10,095 bases of DNA from the NCBI GenBank assembly GCA_003024175.1, contig MDYQ01000438.1:1-10095 (forward strand), read 5' to 3'. Below are positions 1-8,979 of the stretch, piece by piece. How positions within the stretch are numbered: position 1 is the stretch's first letter; each line of letters starts with the position of its first letter. The notes beneath the pieces were generated by a model that worked only from the letters and a program-made list of their open reading frames with translations, was not told where the DNA came from and ran no database searches. The position numbers and the translations under genes are program-made. This DNA comes from Planoprotostelium fungivorum (taxonomy: Eukaryota > Evosea > Variosea > Cavosteliida > Cavosteliaceae).

Positions 1-3000
1 GCTCTTCAGGTACAACCAATTGTCCGAAAAATACAAGAGTCTACTCGAATCTGAGAAAGAGACATCCTCTCGCTTGGCCTCGTTAGAGCCACAGAGAAAA
101 GCTGAAGAAGGACTCAAAGAGAAGATCGAACAGTTGGAAGTTCTGCTGACAGAAGCAAGAAACAAATGTACCGCATTCGACAAGCTGGCCTCGAAATCTG
201 CCTCCACCGAAGATCTCAAGTAAGTGTAACGAAGTAACACGGCGTAACGTACGATCAGTGTCAAGATCGCCGCCCTGGAGGTATCAGAGTTCAATGCGAG
301 AAGTAAAGCGGAGCTGGCCGTGAGAAAGTTGAATCGACAGAAGCAGAATGCAGAGGACTTACAAGTTCGCATGAACGAACTAGAGACGAAGCTGAGCCTG
401 GTCAACCGAGAGAGACAAATCGCCCTCGAATCCGGTACACGTCATACACGTTATCATTCGACTCACTACAACGTTGTAGAATCAGAGTTGAGACACAGAT
501 TAGAAGGGGCGGTGACCACTGCTGAAGCCTCCGAGAACGTGAATCGAATCATTTCTTTCGAAGAGAGACATCACATGGACCAAGCTGAAATCGTCCGCTT
601 AAAAGAACTGATCCAATTGAGTGGCAAACAGAACTCGGGCTTAAATGAGAAAATCCTGCGACAGAACAGAGAATTAGACAAGACGAGAGAAGCACTGGGA
701 GACCTGGGAAGTCAGAGCGACATGCAGCTGGCCTTTGCAAAGAACCAACAGTTGCTCATGGCGACCGCCATGAACGAAGCGATGTGTCAGCACAAATTCG
801 ACGAGCTGAACAAACAGTACCAGTCACTGCACGGAAGCTACAGGAAGATGGAGAAAGTGTTGGAACAAAGATTAGATCTCATTTTCAAGGTAAATCATCA
901 AACGTACATTTATAATGACACACAGTCCCGATTTTTATACGATATCTTCGATAAATATGTATTTCGAAATTGACGAGTTGTAGATCAGGGAGGATCATCG
1001 AGTGAGGGTAGACGGACTGCAGGGAAGGATCGATGAATTGTTGAGAGGAGATCGATACACGGAGAGGACGGAACGTCTCGTGATGGCCATGAAGGTAACC
1101 GAAGAGAACAATTGGAACATGGAACGTGATCGGTGAGTGATGATCATCGTGATGATCATCATGATGATTGGTGATCGCCGATGATCATCTCGACGCTTTT
1201 TCTTGCGATGAGAGACTGAGAAGGACAGGGCGAAATTGAGAGCGAACAATGAGGCTTTAGAAGGACAATTGATGGAAGCAAAGGCAAAGATAGAGCATCT
1301 CGAACTCATCAAGAAGTCACTACCTCAAGATCCATCCACGAAAGCATTCATCGAAGCAGCTGAAGACGCACTCCATCGAAAGACATTAGAGGTGATGACA
1401 ATCTCATCGTGTCGAACATGCATCTGAATTCATCTCAGATTCGTCTGCGGAGAGAGAATGCCATCTTAGAGCAAGAGAAAGATCACTACGTCAAGATGTA
1501 CGACGGCCTGAAGAGCACCGTGGAGCAGCTCGAACTCCAATTGGACGAGAGGGAGAGGCTGGCCCGAGAGGCCAATCGCGACACGGACAAGAGGCTGAAA
1601 GCGGCAGAGGAAGCCATGCACAAGAAGGAGAGAGATTCAGACTTGGCAATCTTGCTGCAGCACCGGAGAATTTTAGATGAGAACGACCCCAATTATCCGG
1701 TGGCCGTGAGGTTGGAGGTGAAATTTCGCGGGGATCTCGTGGAAATGAGAGTGAACGGGTGTAGGAAGCTTATCAAGAGATGGAGGAGAAGGAGAAGATG
1801 ATCGGACAGTTGAAGGGCAGAGTGGATGAGTTGACGAAACAGAATGATGTGTGCAGAGAGGAAATCAGAAGATTGCAAGAGGTACAATATATGAACCAGC
1901 ATCACATCATCAAATTACATCAACAATCGAATCAAATCACCAAATCACATCAAATCACATGGAAGCTAAGAGGAAAACAGTTGATTGCCACTAGAGAAGC
2001 AGCCATGAAGACTTTCAGAGGAGGATTAACTGACGACGATCACGTACTCCTGATAGGAGAAGTCCACGACAGATACAAGGCGGAAGCCTTAGAAGATCGA
2101 ACGAAGCTTCTGTTGCTGCAGAATCGAGCGGAGGCAGCGGAGGCACAACTAGAGAAGATGAAAAAGAAGCTAGAGACGAGAGAGAAGGCAATCACTTCGA
2201 CGCAAGACGGTCACAAGCAGGTGAGAGATCACGACGATGACCATGATGATGATGAGGTCGTGCAGGTGAGAGACGAGTACGAGAAACAATTGGAAGCGGC
2301 GAAGAAGAGAGTTTTAGAATTAAACGAAGAGCATTTCAAAGAGAGGGAGAGATTCATAGAACAATTACAAAAGAGCATTGCCATCGCCCCACCCACCAGA
2401 ATTGAGGTGATCATTGCTATATCCTTCATCTCTCTCCCTCTTAAACGAAACAGTCTGCAGAGCCAACCATGTCGCTGAAAGAAGTGGATGGATTGTTGTT
2501 ATCCAAAGAGAGTCAAATCCACCAGGCCAATCTGTCTCTCAACGAAGCGAGGAAGACACAATTAGCCCTGCACGACCGCATCTTGGAGCTAGAGAGACAC
2601 ATTGACGATAACAAGGGTAACAAGGAGATGGCTTCTCAGATGGAAGACATGATGTCCAGTCTGGAGCAGGTGGGCGATCATGTGATGGAGATGGATGATG
2701 AGGCTGATGAGAGAAGGTGCATTCGCAGTTCGTGGAATCGCAAGGAAGATGCAATCAACTTCAAATGGAGCTGAAACATCGAGAGAGGTGATCTATCTTT
2801 TTTTTCATCATCATCATCTGATCTGATCACTCTGCAGTGAGGCGGCCCGGCTGAGACAAGAGAAGGCGGAAGTCGAAGCCAGTAAGACTAGCGAGATTCG
2901 GCAATTGCAGAGTCACTTGCAATCAGAGAGGGAGAGACTGAACCAGACGAAAACTTCTTCAGCAGCGACCGTCGTGTCCCCAGCCAAACAACCATCCGTT

Positions 3001-3627
3001 CTACAAGTCACAGCGAAATACAAAGCACAGCTCGCAAATAAGGTGAAGAAGGGACATCATGATGCCGCTCGATCTGATGATGGATCAGGACAAGAAGATC
3101 TCTGCTCTGCAAGACGCCGTCGTATCACTGAAGAAAGAGCTCGTATCCGCTTACGAAAGAGTCGCCGATAACGTCCAGAAGTCTGGAAGGGAGGACAACT
3201 CATCGGATCATCGTCTCGTCACAGAGATATCCTCTCTGCAGAACAAGCTACTGAGTGATACATATTGTGCGTCTTCATCTGACCATCGTCAGCTGCAGAA
3301 GAGACCATTGCGAAACTGAAAGCGAACGCACCGAAGACCACAACGCTGAGCCAGGAGACGTCAAAAGAAAAGGAGCACTTCGAGCAACTTTTGCGAAGGC
3401 AGGATGTGGACCTGAAGAAATCACACAAGACGATCCGTGAGCTTCAGATCAAAGTGACAAGTTTAGAGGGCGAGGTGACGCATCGAGAGGGAGTAGGTGA
3501 CTGAAGCGTACGGTAGGTGGAGATCTTCAAGTCGAAAGAGGTGTCCAACCCTAGGATTGAAGAATTAGAGAAGAAGTTGCGAGTCATGCAACAACAAGCG
3601 GGGAAGACAAAGAGCGCGTGGAGTTGA
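1..3627 (+). CDS. Large coiled-coil protein, 3' part of gene (centrosomal/ciliary type possible)
   Basis: Proposed exons: 1-219, 259-434, 480-889, 984-1132, 1229-1391, 1439-1717, 1765-1881, 1981-2220, 2266-2406, 2454-2669, 2717-2787, 2838-3042, 3089-3254, 3293-3474, 3517-3627. Joined, they keep one frame for about 947 residues. The 5' end lies outside the window; bases 1-9 may be an intron end (CTTCAG). The product is almost continuous charged heptad coiled coil rich in E, K, R, Q and L. One break, near 1677-1717, is a Pro/Val-rich stretch (DPNYPVAVRLE). No signal peptide, membrane segment, motor head or other globular domain is visible. A protein of this kind is normally a structural scaffold of centrosome, cilium base, Golgi or cortex. 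CEP290-like proteins are one candidate, but I saw no diagnostic motif. Least certain are the junctions at 2669/2717 (acceptors at 2713 and 2728 also keep frame), 1881/1981 and 3254/3293, and the C-terminus. Confidence 0.8.
435..479 (+). other. Probable 45-nt intron, stop-free and multiple of three
   Basis: The segment starts GTACAC and ends GTTGTAG. Removing it joins two coiled-coil stretches into a continuous acidic/basic heptad pattern (RERQIALES then ESELRHRLEG). If retained, it adds 15 uncharacteristic residues rich in H, T and Y without a stop. I favour splicing because the inserted stretch breaks the coil. Confidence 0.65.
1133..1228 (+). other. 96-nt intron filled with GATCATC/GATGAT repeats
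   Basis: The donor is GTGAGT at 1133 and the only frame-compatible acceptor is GGACAG ending at 1228. The first half is an imperfect run of GATGAT and ATCATC triplets that form short inverted repeats. In-frame stops rule out translation. Similar triplets recur in other introns of this window. Confidence 0.75.
2217..2273 (+). repeat. 12-bp direct repeat at the two ends of a 45-nt intron
   Basis: The motif GCAGGTGAGAGA occurs at 2217-2228 and again at 2262-2273, offset by exactly 45 nt. Each copy contains an AG|GT proto-splice site. The intron can be drawn as 2221-2265 (GTGAGA...GTGCAG). Unspliced, the segment would add an acidic D/H-rich insert in frame. Confidence 0.85.
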
Positions 3628-4156
3628 AGAAGTGCGCGTTCATGTATAGAATTGTGATCCATCATTTGCTTCTTTTCTTCTGAAATGCATCTGCCTGTCT
3701 ATCTGATCGTTGCGATCCGATTAATGTTGTGACCATTGCGTCTGTGGATAAGAATCATGTGTTAATGGTTTCGCTTTTCATCTTCATGAAAAGATGGGAA
3801 ATTTTCTCTCCTTTCCGCCTCTGTGGCTGTCACGGACATCGTTCAGCTTTAATGAGACGGACTCATATTATGATGACAGACAGGATATCGTTCAGTGTAT
3901 TGAATAAGCTGAATGTGACAGTTATTATCTTCAACAAGCAGCCTCTGTCGACAAAGTTTTTCGAAGAAATTCATGATTTTGGAATTCTAACTTTACTATT
4001 AGAATCATGTTCTCTGATTCTTCTCGATGAGTGGATCAAGATCGGTGAATTGGCTCCATGTTTTTATTGACAAAAATTGCTTTAAGCAATCATCTACAAC
4101 GTGACTTCCGGAATCTCACAGCAGAAAATCGGAGTGAAGCGAAAGAAAGCGAAAGC
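3628..4156 (+). other. Intergenic spacer, no supported gene
   Basis: This stretch of about 530 bp is AT-richer than its neighbours. An open frame of 113 codons at 3729-4070 starts at GTG and shows no recognisable domain, no coiled coil and a skewed I/L/F/H composition. I treat it as chance. The spacer should hold the 3' UTR of the coiled-coil gene and the promoter and 5' UTR of the next gene. I saw no canonical AATAAA on the plus strand here. An ATG at 4058 is in frame with the next gene and could extend its N-terminus by 33 residues. Confidence 0.5.
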
Positions 4157-6111
4157 ATGTCACTACCCCGCCTGACTTCATACTCACCCAGCACAACAAC
4201 ATTTAACGTACCAATGGACCTGACGACGTCAACCGCCACCCTTGGCAAGAGATCCCTGACAGAGTGATAGTTCATCTTTGTTAACGTAGACGCTGACTCG
4301 AGATGGACAGCTTCCAATCTGGATTCGGTGCCGCTGTATTTTTCACGATCTCGGGCGAGAGCTGTGGACCGAGGACGCAGATGTGGTCCGCCTACCACGA
4401 ATCCGATAATGAGATCTCATTTGTCGGTGGAAGACACTTGTTCATCAAGTGCTCTCACCGTCAAGTGTGGGGAACTGAGGATCCAAGAGGTCGCTACATT
4501 ATCACCGTCCATCAGAGCACTGGCTCGGACAAATTCACTCCCTGCGAACCCATTCCCCATCACTTTTCGTTCGATTTCGATTTCCATCCCACAGACACAA
4601 AGGTACCGTCCAATCTCCATATCAGACATTATATCTTCCATCTTAACCCTGTTGCTCATGTTTCGCAGAGTTGCACTTTCTTCGTAACAATCAGCACGGA
4701 GGGTCCAGACGGAAAGGTCATTGCAAAGACTCCCATCTTAAAGCCCTTCACAGAGAGATGGTTCAGAGACAAGATCAAGAGACAGGCGACACTCGAACCC
4801 GTGAAGGATTATCAGATCGGCCACTCATGGGAAGTCGATCTGCCTCCTCCTCTACCTCAACATCCGTAAGTCCTTCATCTCATTCCGTCTCCATCTGATG
4901 TGAATCAGACCGGCCGAACCGTTGTTGCCATCAGAAGAAATTGCCAGCCTCAAATATACCATCGTGCAGATGAACAACGAACTCAACCTGACTCGAAGAA
5001 AATTGAACGACTCACAAGAGAAAGTCAAACTATTAGAAGAGGAGATTAATTACTGGAGAGCTCAGGCACAGCAGCAGACGGATTGGCTGCAGGTGTGGAA
5101 GAATTCAAAATTTGATTTCGGCGGGGGGTTGTAAGAATGCGACCTGAACAGTTGGCGTTAGGTAACGGAAAGGCACAACGCCCCATTAATATCCTCTCCT
5201 GTGTCTTATAGCGAACAACCTCATTCATCTCCCTCCACTGACAGCCACAGTGAGTTTCTTCATCACATCATCATCCAAGTTGATGATCGTGATCAGATCA
5301 TCAAGATGAACAATTTTTCGATGATTTTCTGTCTGGCATCAGAGATCCGAGGGGTCTCAACTTTTCCGCGGAATTTACGGCCGCCGCGCTCAACGGAGGG
5401 GATCTGCTCGTTGTAGATAGCGTGCCCCCCGTCAATCCATTCAAGAAGACAAAGATATTCTCACCTGGCGGTGGAGAGATCGAGGGTGAGTTTCATCGAA
5501 TTTTCTTTCGAATTTCTTTTTCATCATCGTGACCAACGTCAATCGATGTCCATCATCATCTGATCATCGTCACGACTGAACGATCACAGTGGAAGAAGAA
5601 GAGGCTTCAGATTTCGATGCCCCCACCCCCGGCCCGTCCTCCTTCAGAGCTGCGAGCGACACGGAGAACCAAATCGGTACCTCTTCTTTCAGAAAATTTG
5701 ATAGAGGAAACCACCGCGAGCGTTTTAGAAGTCAACAGCCACCGCAGGAGGTGGAAACGAAGAAGATACCCTCCCAGGCCCTCCACATCAAGGTGAAGCA
5801 CGCAGGCTCGGTGACACCATGCCGATGATGATGGACAGATCGAAGAAGATGACAACCTCAAATTGACGAATCTGGTGGGACGCAGCGTCAAAGCCAAATC
5901 GAACCTCTATATGCCCAACGGTACCGTCTATCAACTCTTTGGAGGAGATCATGAGGACATCGACACCGACGGAATGAGAGAAGACATCGGTCCATTGCCC
6001 CCCGGCCACTACCGATTAGTCGTTCTCATCAAAGATGGAAAGCACGACCAAGTGTTGAATCACAACTTTGTCGTTGGCTTGGACGAGAACATGCAACAAT
6101 TGAGGATATAA
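4157..6111 (+). CDS. Unrecognised 490-residue protein: beta-rich N-terminal region, coiled coil, beta-rich C-terminus
   Basis: Exons 4157-4263, 4311-4602, 4669-4865, 4909-5130, 5212-5249, 5345-5485, 5590-5792, 5839-6111 join to 1473 nt in phase. Residues 1-36 are Ser/Thr-rich and probably flexible. Residues about 37-190 look like a beta-sandwich-type region with alternating hydrophobics (VFFTISGE, RYIITVHQ, CTFFVTIS), four Cys and a basic WFRDKIKRQ segment. Residues about 207-260 form a coiled coil (ELNLTRRKLNDSQEKVKLLE). A Ser/Pro/Gly/acidic linker with little predicted structure follows. Residues about 401-490 form a compact region with LYMPNGTVYQLF and GHYRLVVLIKDGKHD. There is no signal peptide or membrane segment, so it is probably cytosolic or nuclear. 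The C-terminal PPGHYRLVVLIKDG pattern suggests an Ig-like or carbohydrate-module-like fold, but I cannot name a family. The start is chosen because ATG 4157 has A at -3 and the 47-nt intron after exon 1 restores frame exactly. ATG 4303, inside that region, is the alternative. Confidence 0.78.
5250..5344 (+). other. 95-nt intron with ATC/GAT triplet tract
   Basis: The donor is GTGAGT and the acceptor ends CATCAGAG at 5344, the only choice that keeps the frame into DPRGLNFSAEFTAAA-like coding (joined codon AAT). The interior carries CATCATCATC and GATGATCGTGATCAG tracts. Confidence 0.7.
5486..5589 (+). other. 104-nt intron, T-rich with ATCATC tract
   Basis: The donor is GTGAGT and the acceptor GATCACAG. 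A TTTC-rich run is followed by CATCATCATCTGATCATCG, again showing the ATC triplet enrichment. CACGACTGAAC near 5571-5581 may be the branch point. It joins codon G|TG in phase. Confidence 0.8.
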
Positions 6112-6112
6112 A
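6107..6112 (+). promoter_or_regulatory. TATAAA overlapping the stop codon of the upstream gene
   Basis: The TATAAA hexamer includes the TAA stop of the upstream coding region and lies about 110 bp before the ATG of the phosphodiesterase gene. It could serve as a TATA element for the downstream gene or as a weak polyadenylation signal for the upstream one. A chance occurrence is also plausible. Confidence 0.2.
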
Positions 6113-6220
6113 GAGAACACATCTTGTCCATGTTACCGGCTAATCATCTCATCTGCAAAAAGAAAAGCGGGTGGCAGATTCAAAACGGCAGGTGCCGCTC
6201 ACTTTTCTAGACACCTCAAC

Positions 6221-7867
6221 ATGAGAATCTTCTTCTTCCTTCTGTCAGCACTGGCTGTATCAGCGGACAGTGGATACTTCCTCCACTTCTCTGATATCCA
6301 TCTCGACAACATCTTTATCCAAACATCGAGTGGTGATCTGAGATGCAGGAAGCCATTAAACCCTCCTAACAACGAGGGAGGACAGTTTGGAAGATACGGT
6401 TGTGATTCCCCCTGGCCTTTGGTCCAATCAATGTGAGCATCACAAGCATCCGATCTGTTACAATCCTGATCGACTTCTAATCTGTTGCAAGGCTAAATGA
6501 ATCCTCCTCTGTTTTACCCAATCCTGACTTCATTGTTGCGTAAGTTGTATCGTCTATATCATTTACAAGCTGACCTATGCCAGCTCGGGAGACTTCATCG
6601 CTCACAACCTCCAAGAGAACGACCAGGTGAATCCCTTCTTCATCTTCACCTTCTTACTCTTCCAGATCTCCGCCATACAGACAGTCTTGACTGCCATTCG
6701 CGATCAGTTCCCCGACACCATAGTCATCCCATCCGTCGGTAACAACGATCTGGTGCGTCATCCTCTTCATTCTCATCCTCTCTCGATCTCATCCATCAGT
6801 CTCACTCTTTCTACAGTTGAAGAATTACGGCTACATGTGCAACGCCGACCCCGATGCTAGAACCAAGGTGAATCATCACACCTACCATCACGTCGCTGAC
6901 TCCATCAGTACCTCTCTTCTCTGTGGAGCTCGTGGATCGGCCCCAACGCCACCGAGACCTTCTTACGCATGGGAAGTTTCTCCATCTCCCCTGTACAAGG
7001 CTTAAGGTTCATCAGGTGATGACGTCATCACCCTCAGCCCGGCAGCTGACAATCTTCACAGCCTCAACACCCTCATGTACAGTGAGAAAGATGCCAACAT
7101 CACCGGTGATGACCCGTGCGGGCAATTCCAATGGTTCACCCAAGAGCTGACGAACGCTCAGGCGGCCAACGAGACGTGAGAGATAAAACGACACGTCCAG
7201 GCTGACACGTATCGATAGAGTCTACCTCACTGGACACATCCCCCCCGGTATCGATGATTTTGGTCCCGTCAATCTGTGGAAGACTCAATATCTAAAAACG
7301 TTCTTCAGCATCTTGTCCAAAGTGAGACGCGGAATGAAACGACGAAATTGACCGTTGTAGTTTGACGGCCTCGTAGAGGTGGCTCTGTTCGGTCACACAC
7401 ACAACGACCAGCCTCGCCTCTTAACCGTCCCAAACGCAGCTTACGTCCCCGCACTGACCGTGGGCGGCATCACACCCGTCTACGGCACCAACCCCATGTT
7501 CCGCGTCTTCACTTACGACACGAACACCTTCCAAGTGGGTCGTTAGACATCTCATCGTCTCATCATGATGCAGGTGCAAGACTACGAGGACCACATTCTA
7601 AACTTGTACGAATCGAACGTGGAGGGACAAGGAGTGTGGAAGAAGGAGTACTCGTTCGCGGAGGCTTACGGTATCGACCACATCGACGGCAACGTCTTGA
7701 AGAACGTCTTGGATTCTGCATCGCATGATGCCGTCCTCTTTGGACAGCTGGCGGCGAGACAGCCGGGCTCGGCGGTCACGAACGGATGGAAGAGACTGTG
7801 TGGGCTGAAGAGTTCGGATCCGGATGACTTTGCCGCCTGCCTCGTCAACTTTCAGAAGATGGTGTGA
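6221..7867 (+). CDS. Secreted acid-sphingomyelinase-like metallophosphoesterase
   Basis: Exons 6221-6432, 6492-6539, 6584-6626, 6666-6752, 6817-6867, 6909-7015, 7062-7175, 7219-7321, 7361-7534, 7574-7867 join to 1233 nt (410 residues). Residues 1-15 are a signal peptide. All calcineurin-type metal-site motifs are present in order: D25-I-H27, G89-D90...H94-N95, G126-N-N-D129, G226-H227-I-P-P-G and G266-H267-T-H269. They would bind two divalent metals, usually zinc. The family hydrolyses phosphodiester or pyrophosphate bonds in sphingomyelin, nucleotides or polyphosphate, in lysosomes or outside the cell. A C-terminal cysteine pair (C389, C402) in LCGLKSSDPDDFAACL resembles the family's closing disulfide. 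There is no saposin domain, so it resembles SMPDL3-type proteins rather than full acid sphingomyelinase. GNND replaces the common GNHD/E, so endopolyphosphatase-like activity is an alternative. Substrate is unassigned. Confidence 0.94.
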
Positions 7868-8185
7868 TGTGTCCGTGATGAATAAATAAATTTATGTGGG
7901 TATTGATGTCGATATTTGTCCTCCTCGCGTTGCGAAACGATGGAATTGTCCAGCGAAGCGTCCCACGAAGGGTAATTCTCGATGTGATCACAATCCACAT
8001 CTGATAGAGATGAATCACTGCATGGACGGCTTTTTCACCGACGCGTGGCTACATGGAACGTGAAGAAGAGAGAATACAGCTAGAGAAACGTGCATTTATA
8101 CACCTTTGCAGAATACAGGCATGATGAGATGAGTCACTTAATATTTACATGTGCATCAGACACTAGATTTTGGATGGATATTCGA
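7868..8185. other. Convergent intergenic region, no supported gene
   Basis: Beyond the poly(A) signals I see no long frame, RNA gene or repeat. A TATAAA on the minus strand near 8095-8100 could be a polyadenylation variant for the proposed minus-strand gene. Nothing else here can be assigned. Confidence 0.4.
7881..7890 (+). promoter_or_regulatory. Two overlapping AATAAA polyadenylation signals
   Basis: AATAAATAAA begins 13 nt after the TGA stop of the phosphodiesterase gene. It gives two overlapping canonical AATAAA hexamers (7881-7886 and 7885-7890). The position implies a very short 3' UTR. Confidence 0.75.
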
Positions 8186-8760
8186 TTAAGGCTCGGAGTC
8201 ATCTTGTTCCCTCTCTGTACAACACAGGAATCTGAGGCGATCTCCAGAGGAAAGTGAAACCTCGAATTTGTAGGGACTTGATAGATATGATGCAAGTCCA
8301 CATGTCCCAATCTTCTTCGTTCGTTTCCCTCTCTGCTTCCTCTTCAGCTTCTTCAATAGAAGGAAGCAGATCTGTAAATCGTGAGTTAGCTCACACGCTT
8401 ATCTTCAGCTCACTTTGGGGTCAACATCGCTGAAGGACTGTTGGAATTCTAACGGAAGTGGTTTCTCTATATCCGTCTTGAAAGAGTCTTGCCATCTCGT
8501 CTTGTTCATGATGAGCTATCCGATGTCGTCTACTGCGGAATCAAAAATTGAGCGCATGTCATGTGATCTTTTGACGTAGCTGTCGTGGTCGACATGTCAG
8601 CGAGTGATTGAGCCGGGGCCGAACCGCTAGCATTCACAGTCGAGCCATGCACACAGCGTTGTCCTCTCTTCTCACGAGATGCAGATAACCCAGAGTTCTC
8701 CGATTGTACGACTTGTGGTGCGTGCTCGGTACACTTTTCGAGGCGTTGTTTGACGGACAT
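8186..8760 (-). CDS. Possible small minus-strand gene with at least one intron, model unresolved
   Basis: The best evidence is a minus-strand intron at 8413-8372 (42 nt) with a GTGAGC donor, a CTAAC branch point and a TTTACAG acceptor. Before it, 8509-8414 encodes a plausible 32-codon segment starting ATG (DSFKTDIEKPLPLEF). After it, the phase-matched frame runs to TAA at 8186 and is very basic. A different frame of the same exon encodes a more convincing acidic segment (EEAEEEAERETNEEDWDMW). A further open frame starts at ATG 8760 (MSVKQRLEK) and ends at 8530, and might be the true 5' exon. An alternative acceptor CCGCAG at about 8533 opens a third reading (DEMARLFQDGYRETTSV). I cannot choose among these, and no family is recognised. 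Confidence 0.33.
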
Positions 8761-8979
8761 TGCCGTGGACTTTACTCGATATTACTTGAATTATTTGATC
8801 ATCGAAGCGCAATCGACCGCAGATGAAAATGATACAGCACAGCAGGACAGCTGAAGACTTCATTTATCGATATTATCGACTCAAACTTTTGGCACTGTGA
8901 GGCAGTCAGAAAAAGAGGCTGCAAATTCGCATTCGCGGTCATCTGTGTCGTCTCGGAAAACAGACAGACAGCAACAGCA
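8761..8979. promoter_or_regulatory. Presumed divergent promoter region
   Basis: About 220 bp separate the possible minus-strand start at 8760 from the esterase ATG at 8980. If the minus-strand gene is real, both genes share this head-to-head interval. I saw no TATA box or obvious repeated motif. A minus-strand frame here (starting at 8863) begins with a hydrophobic, signal-like stretch but has no further support. Confidence 0.3.

Noticed and set aside
1885-1960. CATCAAAT-like tandem repeat as a CRISPR or satellite
   Set aside because: The units are degenerate and very short, and they sit inside a probable 99-nt intron; there is no spacer structure.
3493-3516. A 24-nt intron in the coiled-coil gene
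   Set aside because: A 42-nt intron at 3475-3516 (donor GTGACG) uses the same acceptor, keeps frame and fits the length range of the other introns.
1-3627. Assigning the coiled-coil protein firmly as CEP290, rootletin or a golgin
   Set aside because: The residues are generic heptads; no diagnostic motif could be identified without a database search.
3729-4070. 113-codon open frame in the spacer
   Set aside because: It starts at GTG, has no recognisable domain and lies in AT-richer sequence; open frames of this size occur by chance.
4219-4232. CRE-like TGACGACGTCA element
   Set aside because: It lies inside exon 1 coding sequence and is not the exact TGACGTCA palindrome.
4090-4398. Minus-strand open frame opposite the start of the unknown gene
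   Set aside because: It is antisense to exons with consistent splice phase and looks like a shadow frame.
8672-8863. Minus-strand frame starting with a signal-peptide-like hydrophobic stretch
   Set aside because: It overlaps the other candidate start in a different frame, is only 63 codons, and nothing after the hydrophobic part looks conserved.
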